Shown: in pieces, positions 50,749-59,340 of the stretch
How positions within the stretch are numbered: position 1 is the first letter of the stretch
How the letters are laid out: every line of letters begins with the position of its first letter
Assembly (NCBI GenBank): GCA_051656605.1
Contig: JBOGCF010000008.1
Location: 1 to 64,000, forward strand
DNA: 64,000 nt
Reading direction: 5' to 3'
Source: UBA12018 sp051656605
GTDB lineage: Bacteria; Bacteroidota; Bacteroidia; Bacteroidales; CAMTPD01
The notes under the pieces: model-generated
The model's database searches: none
Told to the model about the DNA's origin: nothing
Seen by the model: the letters and a program-made list of their open reading frames with translations, nothing else
Translations under genes and position numbers: made by a program

Positions 50749-52382
50749 GATTCGAATAGTGATGTAAACTCAAACTTGGTTACGTCAAACAGTCCTTTGT
50801 CGCCGATCTTTATTTTCGGGATTACGAGCAAACTCATAAACGATAACGTCATCTGAGGTGCGTGTAATGTAGAACCGATGGCTTTTATTTTTTGGTTGCA
50901 TGCTTCGTATAGTGAGTCGATTTCATCGATCTCTTTGCTGCTGATGATGCCTCCGATTTCGAGCGGAAGAAGCGTTGTTTCGCCTCCGTCGATTACAGAA
51001 ATACCACCTTTGCTTTCGATGATTGCGTTGATTGCTTTGCAGATTTCATGATCGGAGCAACCCACGGCAATGATGTTGTGACTGTCGTGCGCGATGCTTA
51101 CGGCACATGCTCCACGTTTTAGTCCTACGCCTTTGATGAAACCAATGGCAGGTTTGCTTTGCACGTATCTGTTAACAACAACGATCTTCAAGATGTCTTC
51201 TTCAACATTCGAAACAACGTTATCGTTTACCACGGTTGCATCGTGTATTTCACACTCGGTAATCAAGTCGCCATCGAAACAACGGATTACTTTGATGCGA
51301 TTCGTTTCCGGATAAACCGCCAAATCCTTTTCGTCGATCTTCTCAATATTGAAGTTATTGATCACCTTCGATACAGGTGCTATGATCTTAGACTCTTTTC
51401 CATCAAAGACACATTCGCCCTTCACATAAGTTGAAAGGACATGCAGATCTTTCAAATTGTCTACCACGATGAAGTCGGCATTGTCTCCTTGTTGTAGCAA
51501 GCCGGCTTTCATATTATAGTGCTTGATGGCATTGTAAGAGGCAGCACGAAGTACGTCGAAAACGTTGTATCCTTTGTCAAGTGCTCGCTTTACCAGCAGA
51601 TTGATGTGGCCCTCTTTTAGGTTGGCCGGGTGAAGGTCGTCGCTACAAAGCATCGTCATATCGGCGTGATCTTTGAAGAGCGGGTGCAAGGCTTCGAAGT
51701 TCTTCGCAGCACTACCTTCACGGATCTGAATCTTCATCCCAAGATCGCACTTTTCGATAGCCTCTTCGAGCGTTGCGCATTCATGGTCGGTTGTAATACC
51801 GCAAGCGATGTACTTCTTCAAAAGTTCTCCGTCGATACCCGGAATGTGTCCGTCGATCGGTTTGTTATTTGCCTTTGCCGCGTTTAGTTTCGCATGCATA
51901 TCGGCATCGTTATATACTACCGCCGGGAAGTTCATTACCTCTGCAAGGAAGTGAATATCGTCTCGCTGCATCAACTTCTCGATGTCGCCAGCTTCTAGTT
52001 TTGCACCTGCAGTTTCGAATGGAGTAGCAGGAACACACGATGGCGCGCCGAAGCAAAAGTAGAACGGAATGCCTTCTGCATTTTCGATCATGTAGTCGAT
52101 TCCTTCGATGCCCATAACGTTTGCAATCTCGTGCGGATCGGTTACCACACCAATTGTTCCGTGCTTCACGGCAGCCTTCGCAAAGTTGGAAGGAGTTGTC
52201 ATGGAGCTCTCGATATGCACATGTCCGTCAACAAATCCAGGCATCAAAAAGCGCCCTTCATCTTTACCCGTGCGCTCAATGTTTGTAATCTTTCCACCAT
52301 CTATTGTAATGGTAGCTCCATATATCTCTTTTGATACGAGATCCACAATGTTCCCCGTTATCTGCTTTAATTCATTATTCAT
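50745..52382 (-). CDS. ade: Adenine deaminase
   Basis: Deaminates adenine to hypoxanthine in purine salvage. It is an amidohydrolase-superfamily enzyme with the metal motif GFVDGHVHIESS (His54, His56), TDPHEIANVMG near 85-95, EVMNFPAV, GHIPG, and DHECATLEEA; the C-terminal domain (HDSHNIIAVG, GGISVIDGG) is typical of the microbial Ade family. 545 residues. It is followed by uvrC with a 4-base overlap. Confidence 0.95.
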   Translation of the reverse strand: MNNELKQITGNIVDLVSKEIYGATITIDGGKITNIERTGKDEGRFLMPGFVDGHVHIESSMTTPSNFAKAAVKHGTIGVVTDPHEIANVMGIEGIDYMIENAEGIPFYFCFGAPSCVPATPFETAGAKLEAGDIEKLMQRDDIHFLAEVMNFPAVVYNDADMHAKLNAAKANNKPIDGHIPGIDGELLKKYIACGITTDHECATLEEAIEKCDLGMKIQIREGSAAKNFEALHPLFKDHADMTMLCSDDLHPANLKEGHINLLVKRALDKGYNVFDVLRAASYNAIKHYNMKAGLLQQGDNADFIVVDNLKDLHVLSTYVKGECVFDGKESKIIAPVSKVINNFNIEKIDEKDLAVYPETNRIKVIRCFDGDLITECEIHDATVVNDNVVSNVEEDILKIVVVNRYVQSKPAIGFIKGVGLKRGACAVSIAHDSHNIIAVGCSDHEICKAINAIIESKGGISVIDGGETTLLPLEIGGIISSKEIDEIDSLYEACNQKIKAIGSTLHAPQMTLSFMSLLVIPKIKIGDKGLFDVTKFEFTSLFES

Positions 52383-52421
52383 TACGCTTTCAATTTTAAG
52401 AAGTTAACACAACTTAGTTAA

Positions 52422-52437
52422 TGTTTCACGTGAAACA
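52422..52437. promoter_or_regulatory. parS-like ParB-binding palindrome
   Basis: TGTTTCACGTGAAACA is a perfect 16-bp palindrome equal to the widely conserved chromosomal parS consensus bound by ParB/Spo0J. It lies in the 136-base gap between mnmG and ade. parS sites cluster near replication origins in many bacteria. parA and parB are not in the window. Confidence 0.8.
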
Positions 52438-52441
52438 AAAG

Positions 52442-52496
52442 ACTCCTCTTTCTGATTCTGGCGTTAGGGTTGCGAGAAGTCGGAAAGAGGAGTTTT
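52442..52496 (-). terminator. Terminator of mnmG
   Basis: A 14-bp stem (52442-52455 with 52480-52493, one G-U pair) follows the mnmG stop on the minus strand and is followed by TTTTG, adjoining the parS palindrome. Confidence 0.7.
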
Positions 52497-52518
52497 AAAG
52501 ATATCTATTTGGTGTGGA

Positions 52519-54396
52519 TTATCTTCCTAAGAGAACCAAAAGAATGTTTATATCGCTTGGCGATATCCCGGGTACGCGGCTTGCCTGAGCAATGGTTTCG
52601 GGATCAATAGCCGAAAGCTTTTGTCTGGCTTCGGTCGATAGAGATTTGATTTCGTTGTAATCAAAACGTCCTTTAATCTTGATGTTCTCGAGGCGGTTTA
52701 TCTTGTCTGCGATCATTTGCTCGCGTTGAATGTATCCGTCGTACTTCATCAAGATTTCTGCTGCTTCAATGATTTCCGCTTTTCTATTTTCCGGAGTTTT
52801 ATCAAGCTCTTCTTTGAAGGCCGGAACCATTTCGGCTATATCGTATAAGTTCAACTGCGGACGCAAAACAAGATCATATAATTTGCAACCTTGCTTAAGC
52901 GGAGAGGTGCCACGCTCTTCGAGCGCTTCGTTTATGTATTGAGGTTTGATCGAATAAGTCTTCGCAAACTCAATGATGCGATCTCGATGCGCACGTTTCT
53001 CAACAAGCAGGTCGTAGCGTTCTTGTGTTGCTAGGCCGAGGTTGAAACCTTTTTCCGTTAGTCGCATATCGGCATCGTCTTGGCGAAGCAAGATGCGATA
53101 CTCGGCACGAGAGGTAAACATACGGTACGGTTCATCTACACCTTTTGTTACAAGGTCGTCGATAAGTACACCGATGTAGGCTTCGTCGCGTCCCAAAACA
53201 AACGGTTCTCCGTCGACGCATTTCTGGTGGGCATTGATCCCCGCCATCAAACCTTGTCCGGCTGCTTCTTCATATCCGGTAGTTCCGTTGATCTGTCCGG
53301 CAAAGAAAAGGTTTTCGATTTGCTTCGTCTCGAGTGTATGCTTCAACTGCGTTGGCGGGAAGTAATCGTATTCGATTGCATATCCCGGACGGTAGATGTG
53401 TACATCTTTCAAGGCTGGTACTTTCTTCAATGCTTCGAGCTGCACTTCGAGTGGAAGTGAAGAAGAGAATCCATTTAGATAATACTCTTGCGTATTTTCT
53501 CCTTCGGGCTCTAGAAATAGTTGATGTCTTTCGCGCTCTGCAAAGGTAACGATCTTCGTTTCGATACTTGGGCAATAACGCGGACCGATACTTTGAATTT
53601 GTCCGTTGTAAAGAGGCGAGTCGTCGAGACCGCTTCTCAATATCTCGTGTACTTCCGGATTGGTGTAAACCATCCAGCAGCTACGTTGTCTTAGAGTCTT
53701 TGGCTCGTGAGTGAGGTAAGAGAACTTGTGAAAGTCCATGTCGCCTGTGTGCTCTTCGGCCAGTTCAAAGTTGATGCTTCTACCGTCGATGCGAACAGGA
53801 GTTCCCGTTTTCATACGTCCGGCTTCCATTCCTAGTTCAACCAATTGTTCGGTAATACCGCTTGTTGCCGGCTCGGCCATACGACCGCCGCCAAATTGTT
53901 GGCGTCCGATGTGGATAAGTCCGTTTAGGAAAGTTCCGTTCGTAAGCACTACTGTTTTGGCATAAAACTCAACTCCCATATACGTGCGCACGCCTTTCAC
54001 AACGTTGTCTTCGACAATCAGATTGCGAACTGCATCTTGCCACATGTATAGGTTTGGCGTATTTTCAATTACTTCTCTCCATTCGTTGCTAAACTTCTCG
54101 CGGTCGCTTTGCGCTCTTGGGCTCCACATTGCAGGACCTTTAGAGCAGTTAAGCATTCGGAATTGGATAGCTGTTTTGTCGGTGATTACACCCATGTTGC
54201 CGCCCAACGCATCTATCTCACGTACGATTTGGCCTTTGGCGATACCGCCCACGGCAGGATTGCAACTCATTTGTGCAATCTTGTTCATATCCATTGTGAT
54301 GAGAAGCGTCTTCGAACCGAGGTTTGCCGCAGCTGTTGCTGCCTCGCAACCGGCATGTCCGGCACCGACTACAATTACGTCGTATTTAAAATCCAT
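52519..54396 (-). CDS. mnmG: tRNA uridine-5-carboxymethylaminomethyl(34) synthesis enzyme MnmG (GidA)
   Basis: FAD protein that with MnmE installs the cmnm5 group at U34 of certain tRNAs. FAD-binding GAGHAGCEAATAAANLG at about 11-27, the GidA signatures MSCNPAVGGIAKGQIVREID near 43-62 and FAGQINGTTGYEEAAGQGL near 364-382, and the C-terminal helical tRNA/MnmE-binding region are all present. 625 residues is normal. mnmE is not here. It is the last gene of a minus-strand run (SpmA/B-like, ybeY, mnmG). Confidence 0.97.
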   Translation of the reverse strand: MDFKYDVIVVGAGHAGCEAATAAANLGSKTLLITMDMNKIAQMSCNPAVGGIAKGQIVREIDALGGNMGVITDKTAIQFRMLNCSKGPAMWSPRAQSDREKFSNEWREVIENTPNLYMWQDAVRNLIVEDNVVKGVRTYMGVEFYAKTVVLTNGTFLNGLIHIGRQQFGGGRMAEPATSGITEQLVELGMEAGRMKTGTPVRIDGRSINFELAEEHTGDMDFHKFSYLTHEPKTLRQRSCWMVYTNPEVHEILRSGLDDSPLYNGQIQSIGPRYCPSIETKIVTFAERERHQLFLEPEGENTQEYYLNGFSSSLPLEVQLEALKKVPALKDVHIYRPGYAIEYDYFPPTQLKHTLETKQIENLFFAGQINGTTGYEEAAGQGLMAGINAHQKCVDGEPFVLGRDEAYIGVLIDDLVTKGVDEPYRMFTSRAEYRILLRQDDADMRLTEKGFNLGLATQERYDLLVEKRAHRDRIIEFAKTYSIKPQYINEALEERGTSPLKQGCKLYDLVLRPQLNLYDIAEMVPAFKEELDKTPENRKAEIIEAAEILMKYDGYIQREQMIADKINRLENIKIKGRFDYNEIKSLSTEARQKLSAIDPETIAQASRVPGISPSDINILLVLLGR

Positions 54397-54445
54397 ATTT
54401 TTTGCTCATGTAAACTCGAATGCAAATATACTATATCTCAAGCAT

Positions 54446-54877
54446 TCAGAGTGATGCCGTATTGTTTAATAACGCTAAAGCTTCGTTCTCTTTAGCCGTC
54501 ATGTTTTCTCTTTCGCCCGGACCTTTGTCATCGATGCCGCAAAGGTGCAGAATGCCATGAATAATGATTCGGTGCAACTCTTGGTCGAACGTTACACCAA
54601 ACTCCTCCGCGTTGCTTTTTACGGTATCAAGGCTGATAAACACGTCACCGTTGATAACGCCGTCTTCGGTATAATCGAACGTGATGATGTCGGTATAATA
54701 ATCGTGTTGAAGATACTCTTTGTTTACTTCAAGGATCTTCTCATCCGAACAAAAGATGTAAGCAACATCGCCCACCTTCATTTGGTGAAGTGCTGCTACT
54801 TCGCGAATCCATTTTGTCGTTTCTCTGCGTTTAAGTGAAGGCATCTTTATATCCTCCGCGTAATAACTTACTGCCAT
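54446..54877 (-). CDS. ybeY: Endoribonuclease/rRNA maturation factor YbeY
   Basis: Metal-dependent RNase acting in 16S rRNA 3'-end maturation and ribosome quality control. The zinc-site region HRIIIHGILHLCGIDDKGPG lies near 104-123. The classical motif is HGxLHLxGYDH; here the third histidine is absent and the segment reads GIDDKG, which I believe is usual in Bacteroidales. The region TDIITFDYTED is also typical. 143 residues. It begins 10 bases after the SpmA/B-like gene and is followed by mnmG. Confidence 0.92.
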   Translation of the reverse strand: MAVSYYAEDIKMPSLKRRETTKWIREVAALHQMKVGDVAYIFCSDEKILEVNKEYLQHDYYTDIITFDYTEDGVINGDVFISLDTVKSNAEEFGVTFDQELHRIIIHGILHLCGIDDKGPGERENMTAKENEALALLNNTASL

Positions 54878-54887
54878 ATCGTTGTAA

Positions 54888-56126
54888 TTATATAATTTGA
54901 AAGAACAAGTACGCGATTACAATTGCCGCGATGATTCCGAACAAATCGGCAAGCAACGAGCATGAAATTGTGTAGCGCGTATTTTTAACCCCGATGCTAC
55001 CGTAATAAACGGCCACGATATAAAACGTGGTGTCGGTAGCTCCTTGGAATATACATGAGAGTCGGCCCACGAAAGAGTCGGCTCCGTAATGATTCATCGT
55101 ATCTATCATCAGACCGCGCGCACCGCTACCGCTTAGCGGTTTCATAAATGCGGTAGGCAAAGCAGCTACAAAGTCGCTGTTCATTCCCATTGCGGTAAAC
55201 AAAGCAGCGATTCCATCGATCAGGTAATCCATCGCACCCGAAGCACGAAACATCCCAATGCTCACAAGTATTGCTACCAGGTATGGAATGATTGTAACGG
55301 CCGTTTTGAATCCGTCTTTCGCCCCTTCGATAAACGAGTCGTATACATTTATCTTCTTTCTTATCGCACTTATTATAAAACCAACTATCACTCCAAAAAG
55401 TATTAAATTGGCTATAAAAGATGAATAAAGAGAAACCTCTTCTTGCGTCATACGATTGAAAGCATACAACGAGCCTACGATGATTGTGGTAATAATACCG
55501 AAGAAAGACATCAGTGTCTTGTCAAATATCTTGATGCGCTGTTTGATGCAAACGGCTACAATGCCGGCAACGGTAGCAGCAAAAGTTGCGATGAGTATTG
55601 GAAGGAAAACGTCGGACGGATTAGCTGCTCCGAGCTGTGCACGGTACGCCATTACACTGATCGGAATCAGCGTAAGTCCCGAAGCATTGAGTACAAGAAA
55701 CATGATCATCGGATCCGAAGCGGCATCTTTCTGCTTGTTCAGTTCCTGCATCTCCTGCATTGCTTTCAGTCCCATCGGGGTGGCCGCGTTGTCGAGCCCG
55801 AGCAAATTGGCCGAGATATTCATAAAGATCGAACCGGTAGCCGGATGGTCTTTGGGCAGTGATGGGAATAACTTTCCGAAAAGCGGTGCAGCCAATCGGG
55901 CAAACATCTGAACCATGCCCCCGTTTTCTCCGATCTTCATAATCCCTAGCCACAGGGTTAAGACACCCGTTAGTCCGAGCGAGATTTCGAAAGCACTCTT
56001 TGCCGTCGTAAACGAGCTGTTGATTATTTCGCCGAAGATAGCGAGATCACCGAGGAAGATCGCTTTACCGATTGCAACGACAAAAGCGATCAGGAAGAAT
56101 GAAATCCAAATGTAGTTTAAAACCAT
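54888..56126 (-). CDS. SpmA/SpmB-like nucleoside recognition (Gate) domain membrane protein
   Basis: A 412-residue polytopic inner-membrane protein made of two Gate-type domains, equivalent to fused SpmA and SpmB spore maturation proteins. First half: FTTAKSAFEISLGLTGVLTL, FPSLPKDHPATGSIFMNISA and LLGLDNAATPMGLKAMQEM. Second half: FIEGAKDGFKTAVTIIPYLV, PLSGSGARGLMIDTM and GATDTTFYIVAVYYGSIGV. The organism group does not sporulate, so the protein must act in transport or envelope functions that are not known. It heads a minus-strand run with ybeY and mnmG. Confidence 0.9.
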   Translation of the reverse strand: MVLNYIWISFFLIAFVVAIGKAIFLGDLAIFGEIINSSFTTAKSAFEISLGLTGVLTLWLGIMKIGENGGMVQMFARLAAPLFGKLFPSLPKDHPATGSIFMNISANLLGLDNAATPMGLKAMQEMQELNKQKDAASDPMIMFLVLNASGLTLIPISVMAYRAQLGAANPSDVFLPILIATFAATVAGIVAVCIKQRIKIFDKTLMSFFGIITTIIVGSLYAFNRMTQEEVSLYSSFIANLILFGVIVGFIISAIRKKINVYDSFIEGAKDGFKTAVTIIPYLVAILVSIGMFRASGAMDYLIDGIAALFTAMGMNSDFVAALPTAFMKPLSGSGARGLMIDTMNHYGADSFVGRLSCIFQGATDTTFYIVAVYYGSIGVKNTRYTISCSLLADLFGIIAAIVIAYLFFQII

Positions 56127-56382
56127 CCTGCAAGATATGATTAAGCGGTTCGTTATATCTGTGTGAAATCTTTAAAACGAAGATAGAGCTTTTTGCGCTG
56201 AACACAGAGCAGTAGCTTCGAAATATTGCAAGGAATCAAATTTAAATAAAATACATAGTCTGTATATTTCGATCCAAAGAGCTCCATTCATAAAAACGCA
56301 AACATACACGACTATGCAATCATACCAACAAAGTTTCTTTGTGCGGACCACGTTGATCGTACTTTTTCAATGCAAGATTAAA

Positions 56383-56396
56383 AACCATGCAAGGTT
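56383..56396. repeat. Dispersed repeat family 1, copy C
   Basis: AACCATGCAAGGTT, an exact match to the first 14 bases of copy B (32616-32629). The following bases diverge (TAGTTTTCTGAGAA), so this may be a partial copy. Confidence 0.45.
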
Positions 56397-56727
56397 TAGT
56401 TTTCTGAGAATTCAATATATCCGCACAACTGTTCGTCGCGAATCAAATACGCAATTCTCAGCGAGTTTAGAGCATCTGTTAAAAGTGTAATAAATAGATG
56501 TTCATATAGTATATAAATACTCATGGTAATGCTTATAAACGAATTGTTGATAACCTTGTTAATAGTTATGCTTTCGTCTAATTATGAGTATATTGATATC
56601 GTTGATAGCTGTTAATAACTAACGTATATTATCATAACAGCGAACTCTAAAATTACACCAAAATACATCCTTTCAATTCTTGCAAAAAGGACTTGAAATA
56701 ACGTTTTCAATGAAGACAAAAGTAGAT

Positions 56728-56735
56728 TATCTTTG
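56728..56735 (+). promoter_or_regulatory. -7 box of the AlkD gene
   Basis: TATCTTTG, 20 bases upstream of the ATG at 56756. Confidence 0.5.
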
Positions 56736-56755
56736 GGACAATAAAAGCAACAACG

Positions 56756-57535
56756 ATGACTACACACACTCAGGATTCGAAAACGAAATCGGGAAGTAAT
56801 AAAACCAACACAACCGAGATTATTTGCACGGCAAAAGAAATTGAAAACACTTTGCAGTTTTTAGGAAACGAAGAGAAAGCAAAGCACTTGATGCGTTTCT
56901 TCAAAACCGGAAAAGGACAATATGGCGAGGGCGATCTTTTTCTTGGGGTTGTCGTACCAGAATCGCGCAAAGTAGCCAAAGCCTATCAAGCAACTCCGAT
57001 AGACGAAATCAAGATACTTATACAATCTCCTTTACATGAGTGCAGATTGGTAGCATTGATGATCTTGATCGAGCAATACAAAAAAGCAAGTGAAGCATAT
57101 CGAGAAGAGATTGTTCAATTCTATCTTGCGCACACCAACTACATCAACAACTGGGATCTGGTAGACTTATCGGCCGATAAGATCTTGGGGGCATACCTCA
57201 AAGAGCGCGACCGTGATCTGTTGTACCAACTAGCAAAAAGCAGTCTGCTTTGGGAGCAACGCATTTCCATTGTAACTACGCTGGCCTTTGTGCGTAAAGG
57301 AGATCTTGACGATGCATTGCAATTGGCTCGCGAATTAGTATACCACGAACATGATCTGATGCGCAAAGCCGTAGGATGGGTGTTGCGGGAAGTAGGAAAG
57401 AAAGACCGCGAACGCCTGTGCCTATTTCTTGATGAATTTGCGGCAACAATGCCTCGCACGGCACTGCGTTATGCAATCGAACATTTCGACGAATCGAAGC
57501 GTCAGTACTATATGAATTTGGCAAAACAGAAATAG
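56756..57535 (+). CDS. DNA alkylation repair protein (AlkD-like)
   Basis: A HEAT-repeat DNA glycosylase-type protein of the AlkC/AlkD family, which removes positively charged N3- and N7-alkylpurines. After a polar, non-conserved N-terminal tail of about 30 residues come FKTGKGQYGEGDLFLGVVVP near 50-69, NNWDLVDLSADKILG near 130 (with the Trp-Asp pair seen in AlkD) and DLMRKAVGWVLREVGKKD near 200. 259 residues. Single gene; function assigned by family. Confidence 0.88.
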   Translation: MTTHTQDSKTKSGSNKTNTTEIICTAKEIENTLQFLGNEEKAKHLMRFFKTGKGQYGEGDLFLGVVVPESRKVAKAYQATPIDEIKILIQSPLHECRLVALMILIEQYKKASEAYREEIVQFYLAHTNYINNWDLVDLSADKILGAYLKERDRDLLYQLAKSSLLWEQRISIVTTLAFVRKGDLDDALQLARELVYHEHDLMRKAVGWVLREVGKKDRERLCLFLDEFAATMPRTALRYAIEHFDESKRQYYMNLAKQK

Positions 57536-57562
57536 ATTCGTTGATATCGAGCATCTTAAGCA

Positions 57563-57592
57563 TTGTGTATCTCATATTCTTTCGTACTTTTG
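57563..57592 (+). promoter_or_regulatory. Promoter of the GH109 gene
   Basis: A -33 TTG (57563-57565), 19-base spacer and -7 TACTTTTG (57585-57592) fit the Bacteroidetes consensus. The predicted leader is about 90 bases. Confidence 0.65.
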
Positions 57593-57689
57593 TGAAGTAA
57601 TCTTAATCTTTAGACCATTGTTTGATAGGTGATTATCAAGATAAAGGCAATTTTCAGACCAAATAACAACTTCAAAAACTAGAAAGCGA

Positions 57690-59057
57690 ATGAGCATGAA
57701 AAACATTGTACAGGCAATAAGTCTGTTCGTTTTATTATTTGCAATGCAAATCATGTATGCAGAGAACCCGCGAGCTATCAAGCTCGAAACTCCTAAAAGA
57801 GCAGCCGGACAAACGGATGTATTAAAGTTGGCCTGTGATCCCATTCCCACTGTTCGCGTAGCATTTATCGGATTAGGCAATCGTGGAAGCGGAGCCGTTT
57901 ATCGTTTTATGTCGCTCGAAGGCGTAGAGGTAAAAGCGCTATGTGATGTTGTTCCCGAGAAAGTAGAGCGGGCGCAAAACACCCTCAAGAAGAATAACTA
58001 TCAACCGGCCGATACTTATACGAACAAAAACGACTGGAAAAAAGTGTGCGAACGAGATGATATCGACTTAGTTTACATTTGCACACCTTGGTTGGCACAT
58101 ACACCGATGGCAGTGTATGCCATGAAGCAAGGCAAACATGTGGCGGTAGAAGTACCGGCAGCCATGTCGTTAAGCGAATGTTGGGACCTTGTGAATACTG
58201 CCGAGCAAACGCGCCGTCATTGCATGATGCTCGAAAACTGTTGCTATGATTTCTTCGAAATGGCAACGCTCAACATGGCACAACAAGGCAAGTTTGGCGA
58301 CATTGTACACGGCGAAGGAGCATACATCCACGATTTGCGCTCATCCAACTTCGACGAGAATGCCTATTATAATATGTGGCGACTCGACTACAATGCCAAG
58401 CACAACGGTAATTTGTATCCTACGCACGGACTCGGTCCCATCTGCCAAATCATGAACATTCATCGCGGAGACAAAATGAACTACCTCGTTTCGGTATCTT
58501 CAGATCAGAAAGGAATGACTCAATATGCCGAGAATAAATTCGGCAAAGACTCGAAGCAAGCCAAAGGAAACTATGCACGCGGCGATATGAACACCACGAT
58601 TATCCGTACCGAGAAAGGAAAAACCATAATGGTGCAACACGATGTAACCAGTCCGCGTCCGTATAGTAGACTGCATACTGTAAGCGGAACCAAAGGATAT
58701 TGCCAAAAGTATCCGATGGAGGGATTGGCATTTGATCCCGATGCTCATGGTTTCTTGAACGACGAACAACGCAAACAAGTACTTGCCGAATACGAGCATC
58801 CCATTACCAAAGAAGTAGGAGAAAAAGCGCGCAAGGTAGGAGGTCATGGCGGAATGGACTTCATCATGGATTACCGTCTTATTTATTGCTTGCGCAACGG
58901 ACTACCGCTTGATCAAGACGTATACGACGCGGCCGAATGGTCGTGTCTGACAGAGCTCACCGAGTTGTCGGTAAAGAATGGAAGTATTCCGGTAGAAATA
59001 CCCGACTTTACACGTGGCGCATGGAACAAGTTGCAAGGACTTACCTTTGCAGACTAA
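57690..59057 (+). CDS. Gfo/Idh/MocA-type glycosidase, GH109 (alpha-N-acetylgalactosaminidase family)
   Basis: A 455-residue exported protein: signal peptide near 1-25 (SLFVLLFAMQIMYA). The NAD-binding Rossmann region has VAFIGLGNRGSGAVYRF near 53-69 and CTPWLAHTPMAVYAMKQGKH near 129-148. The C-terminal half holds NLYPTHGLGPICQ and GGHGGMDFIMDYRLIYCLRN, features I associate with family GH109. Characterised members release alpha-N-acetylgalactosamine from glycoproteins using tightly bound NAD+ in an oxidation-elimination cycle. The actual substrate is not proven by sequence. It is a single gene with its own promoter and terminator. Confidence 0.88.
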   Translation: MSMKNIVQAISLFVLLFAMQIMYAENPRAIKLETPKRAAGQTDVLKLACDPIPTVRVAFIGLGNRGSGAVYRFMSLEGVEVKALCDVVPEKVERAQNTLKKNNYQPADTYTNKNDWKKVCERDDIDLVYICTPWLAHTPMAVYAMKQGKHVAVEVPAAMSLSECWDLVNTAEQTRRHCMMLENCCYDFFEMATLNMAQQGKFGDIVHGEGAYIHDLRSSNFDENAYYNMWRLDYNAKHNGNLYPTHGLGPICQIMNIHRGDKMNYLVSVSSDQKGMTQYAENKFGKDSKQAKGNYARGDMNTTIIRTEKGKTIMVQHDVTSPRPYSRLHTVSGTKGYCQKYPMEGLAFDPDAHGFLNDEQRKQVLAEYEHPITKEVGEKARKVGGHGGMDFIMDYRLIYCLRNGLPLDQDVYDAAEWSCLTELTELSVKNGSIPVEIPDFTRGAWNKLQGLTFAD

Positions 59058-59070
59058 GCCGAAATTCAGT

Positions 59071-59228
59071 TTATCAACAGGAGGTCTTCGAGCAGGAGGA
59101 TCTCCTTTTTTGTTGCATATATCAACAGATATGAACATCGTGTTGATAACTGTATATGCAATTGAAAGCAAGGTTTCTATCTTTGGATAATAGCATCCGT
59201 TTTTAACGTTATCAACAGTTGTGAATAG
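59071..59228. other. Cluster of DnaA-box-like nonamers upstream of ruvB
   Basis: Three exact copies of TTATCAACA (59071-59079 plus; 59141-59149 minus; 59209-59217 plus) and CTATTCACA (59220-59228 minus), each one mismatch from TTATNCACA, occur within 160 bases. This could be a DnaA-binding cluster or chance in AT-rich DNA. Confidence 0.3.
59079..59111 (+). terminator. Terminator of the GH109 gene
   Basis: An 8-bp stem AGGAGGTC/GATCTCCT (59079-59086 with 59099-59106) followed by a T-run, 20 bases after the stop. Confidence 0.75.
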
Positions 59229-59311
59229 CGTTGTTGAGTTTATAAACCTTGTTGGTTGTTAACAGCTATGAAGACGACCTTATAAACCTGTGGCAAATGG
59301 AAAAGATTATG

Positions 59312-59319
59312 TACGTTTG
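59312..59319 (+). promoter_or_regulatory. -7 box of the ruvB operon
   Basis: TACGTTTG, 21 bases upstream of the ruvB ATG; no strong -33. Confidence 0.5.
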
Positions 59320-59340
59320 TAAGAGATTAACAAGTGAGCT

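Larger units (their letters stand above)
56127..56755. other. Intergenic region between divergent genes with repeat copy C
   Basis: About 630 bases with no supported gene. It contains AACCATGCAAGGTT (56383-56396, repeat family 1), an IR GAGAATT/AATTCTC flanking 56406-56460, TGTTGATAA (TTATCAACA complement) near 56543, and a TATCTTTG box at 56728-56735 for the AlkD gene. Confidence 0.5.
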
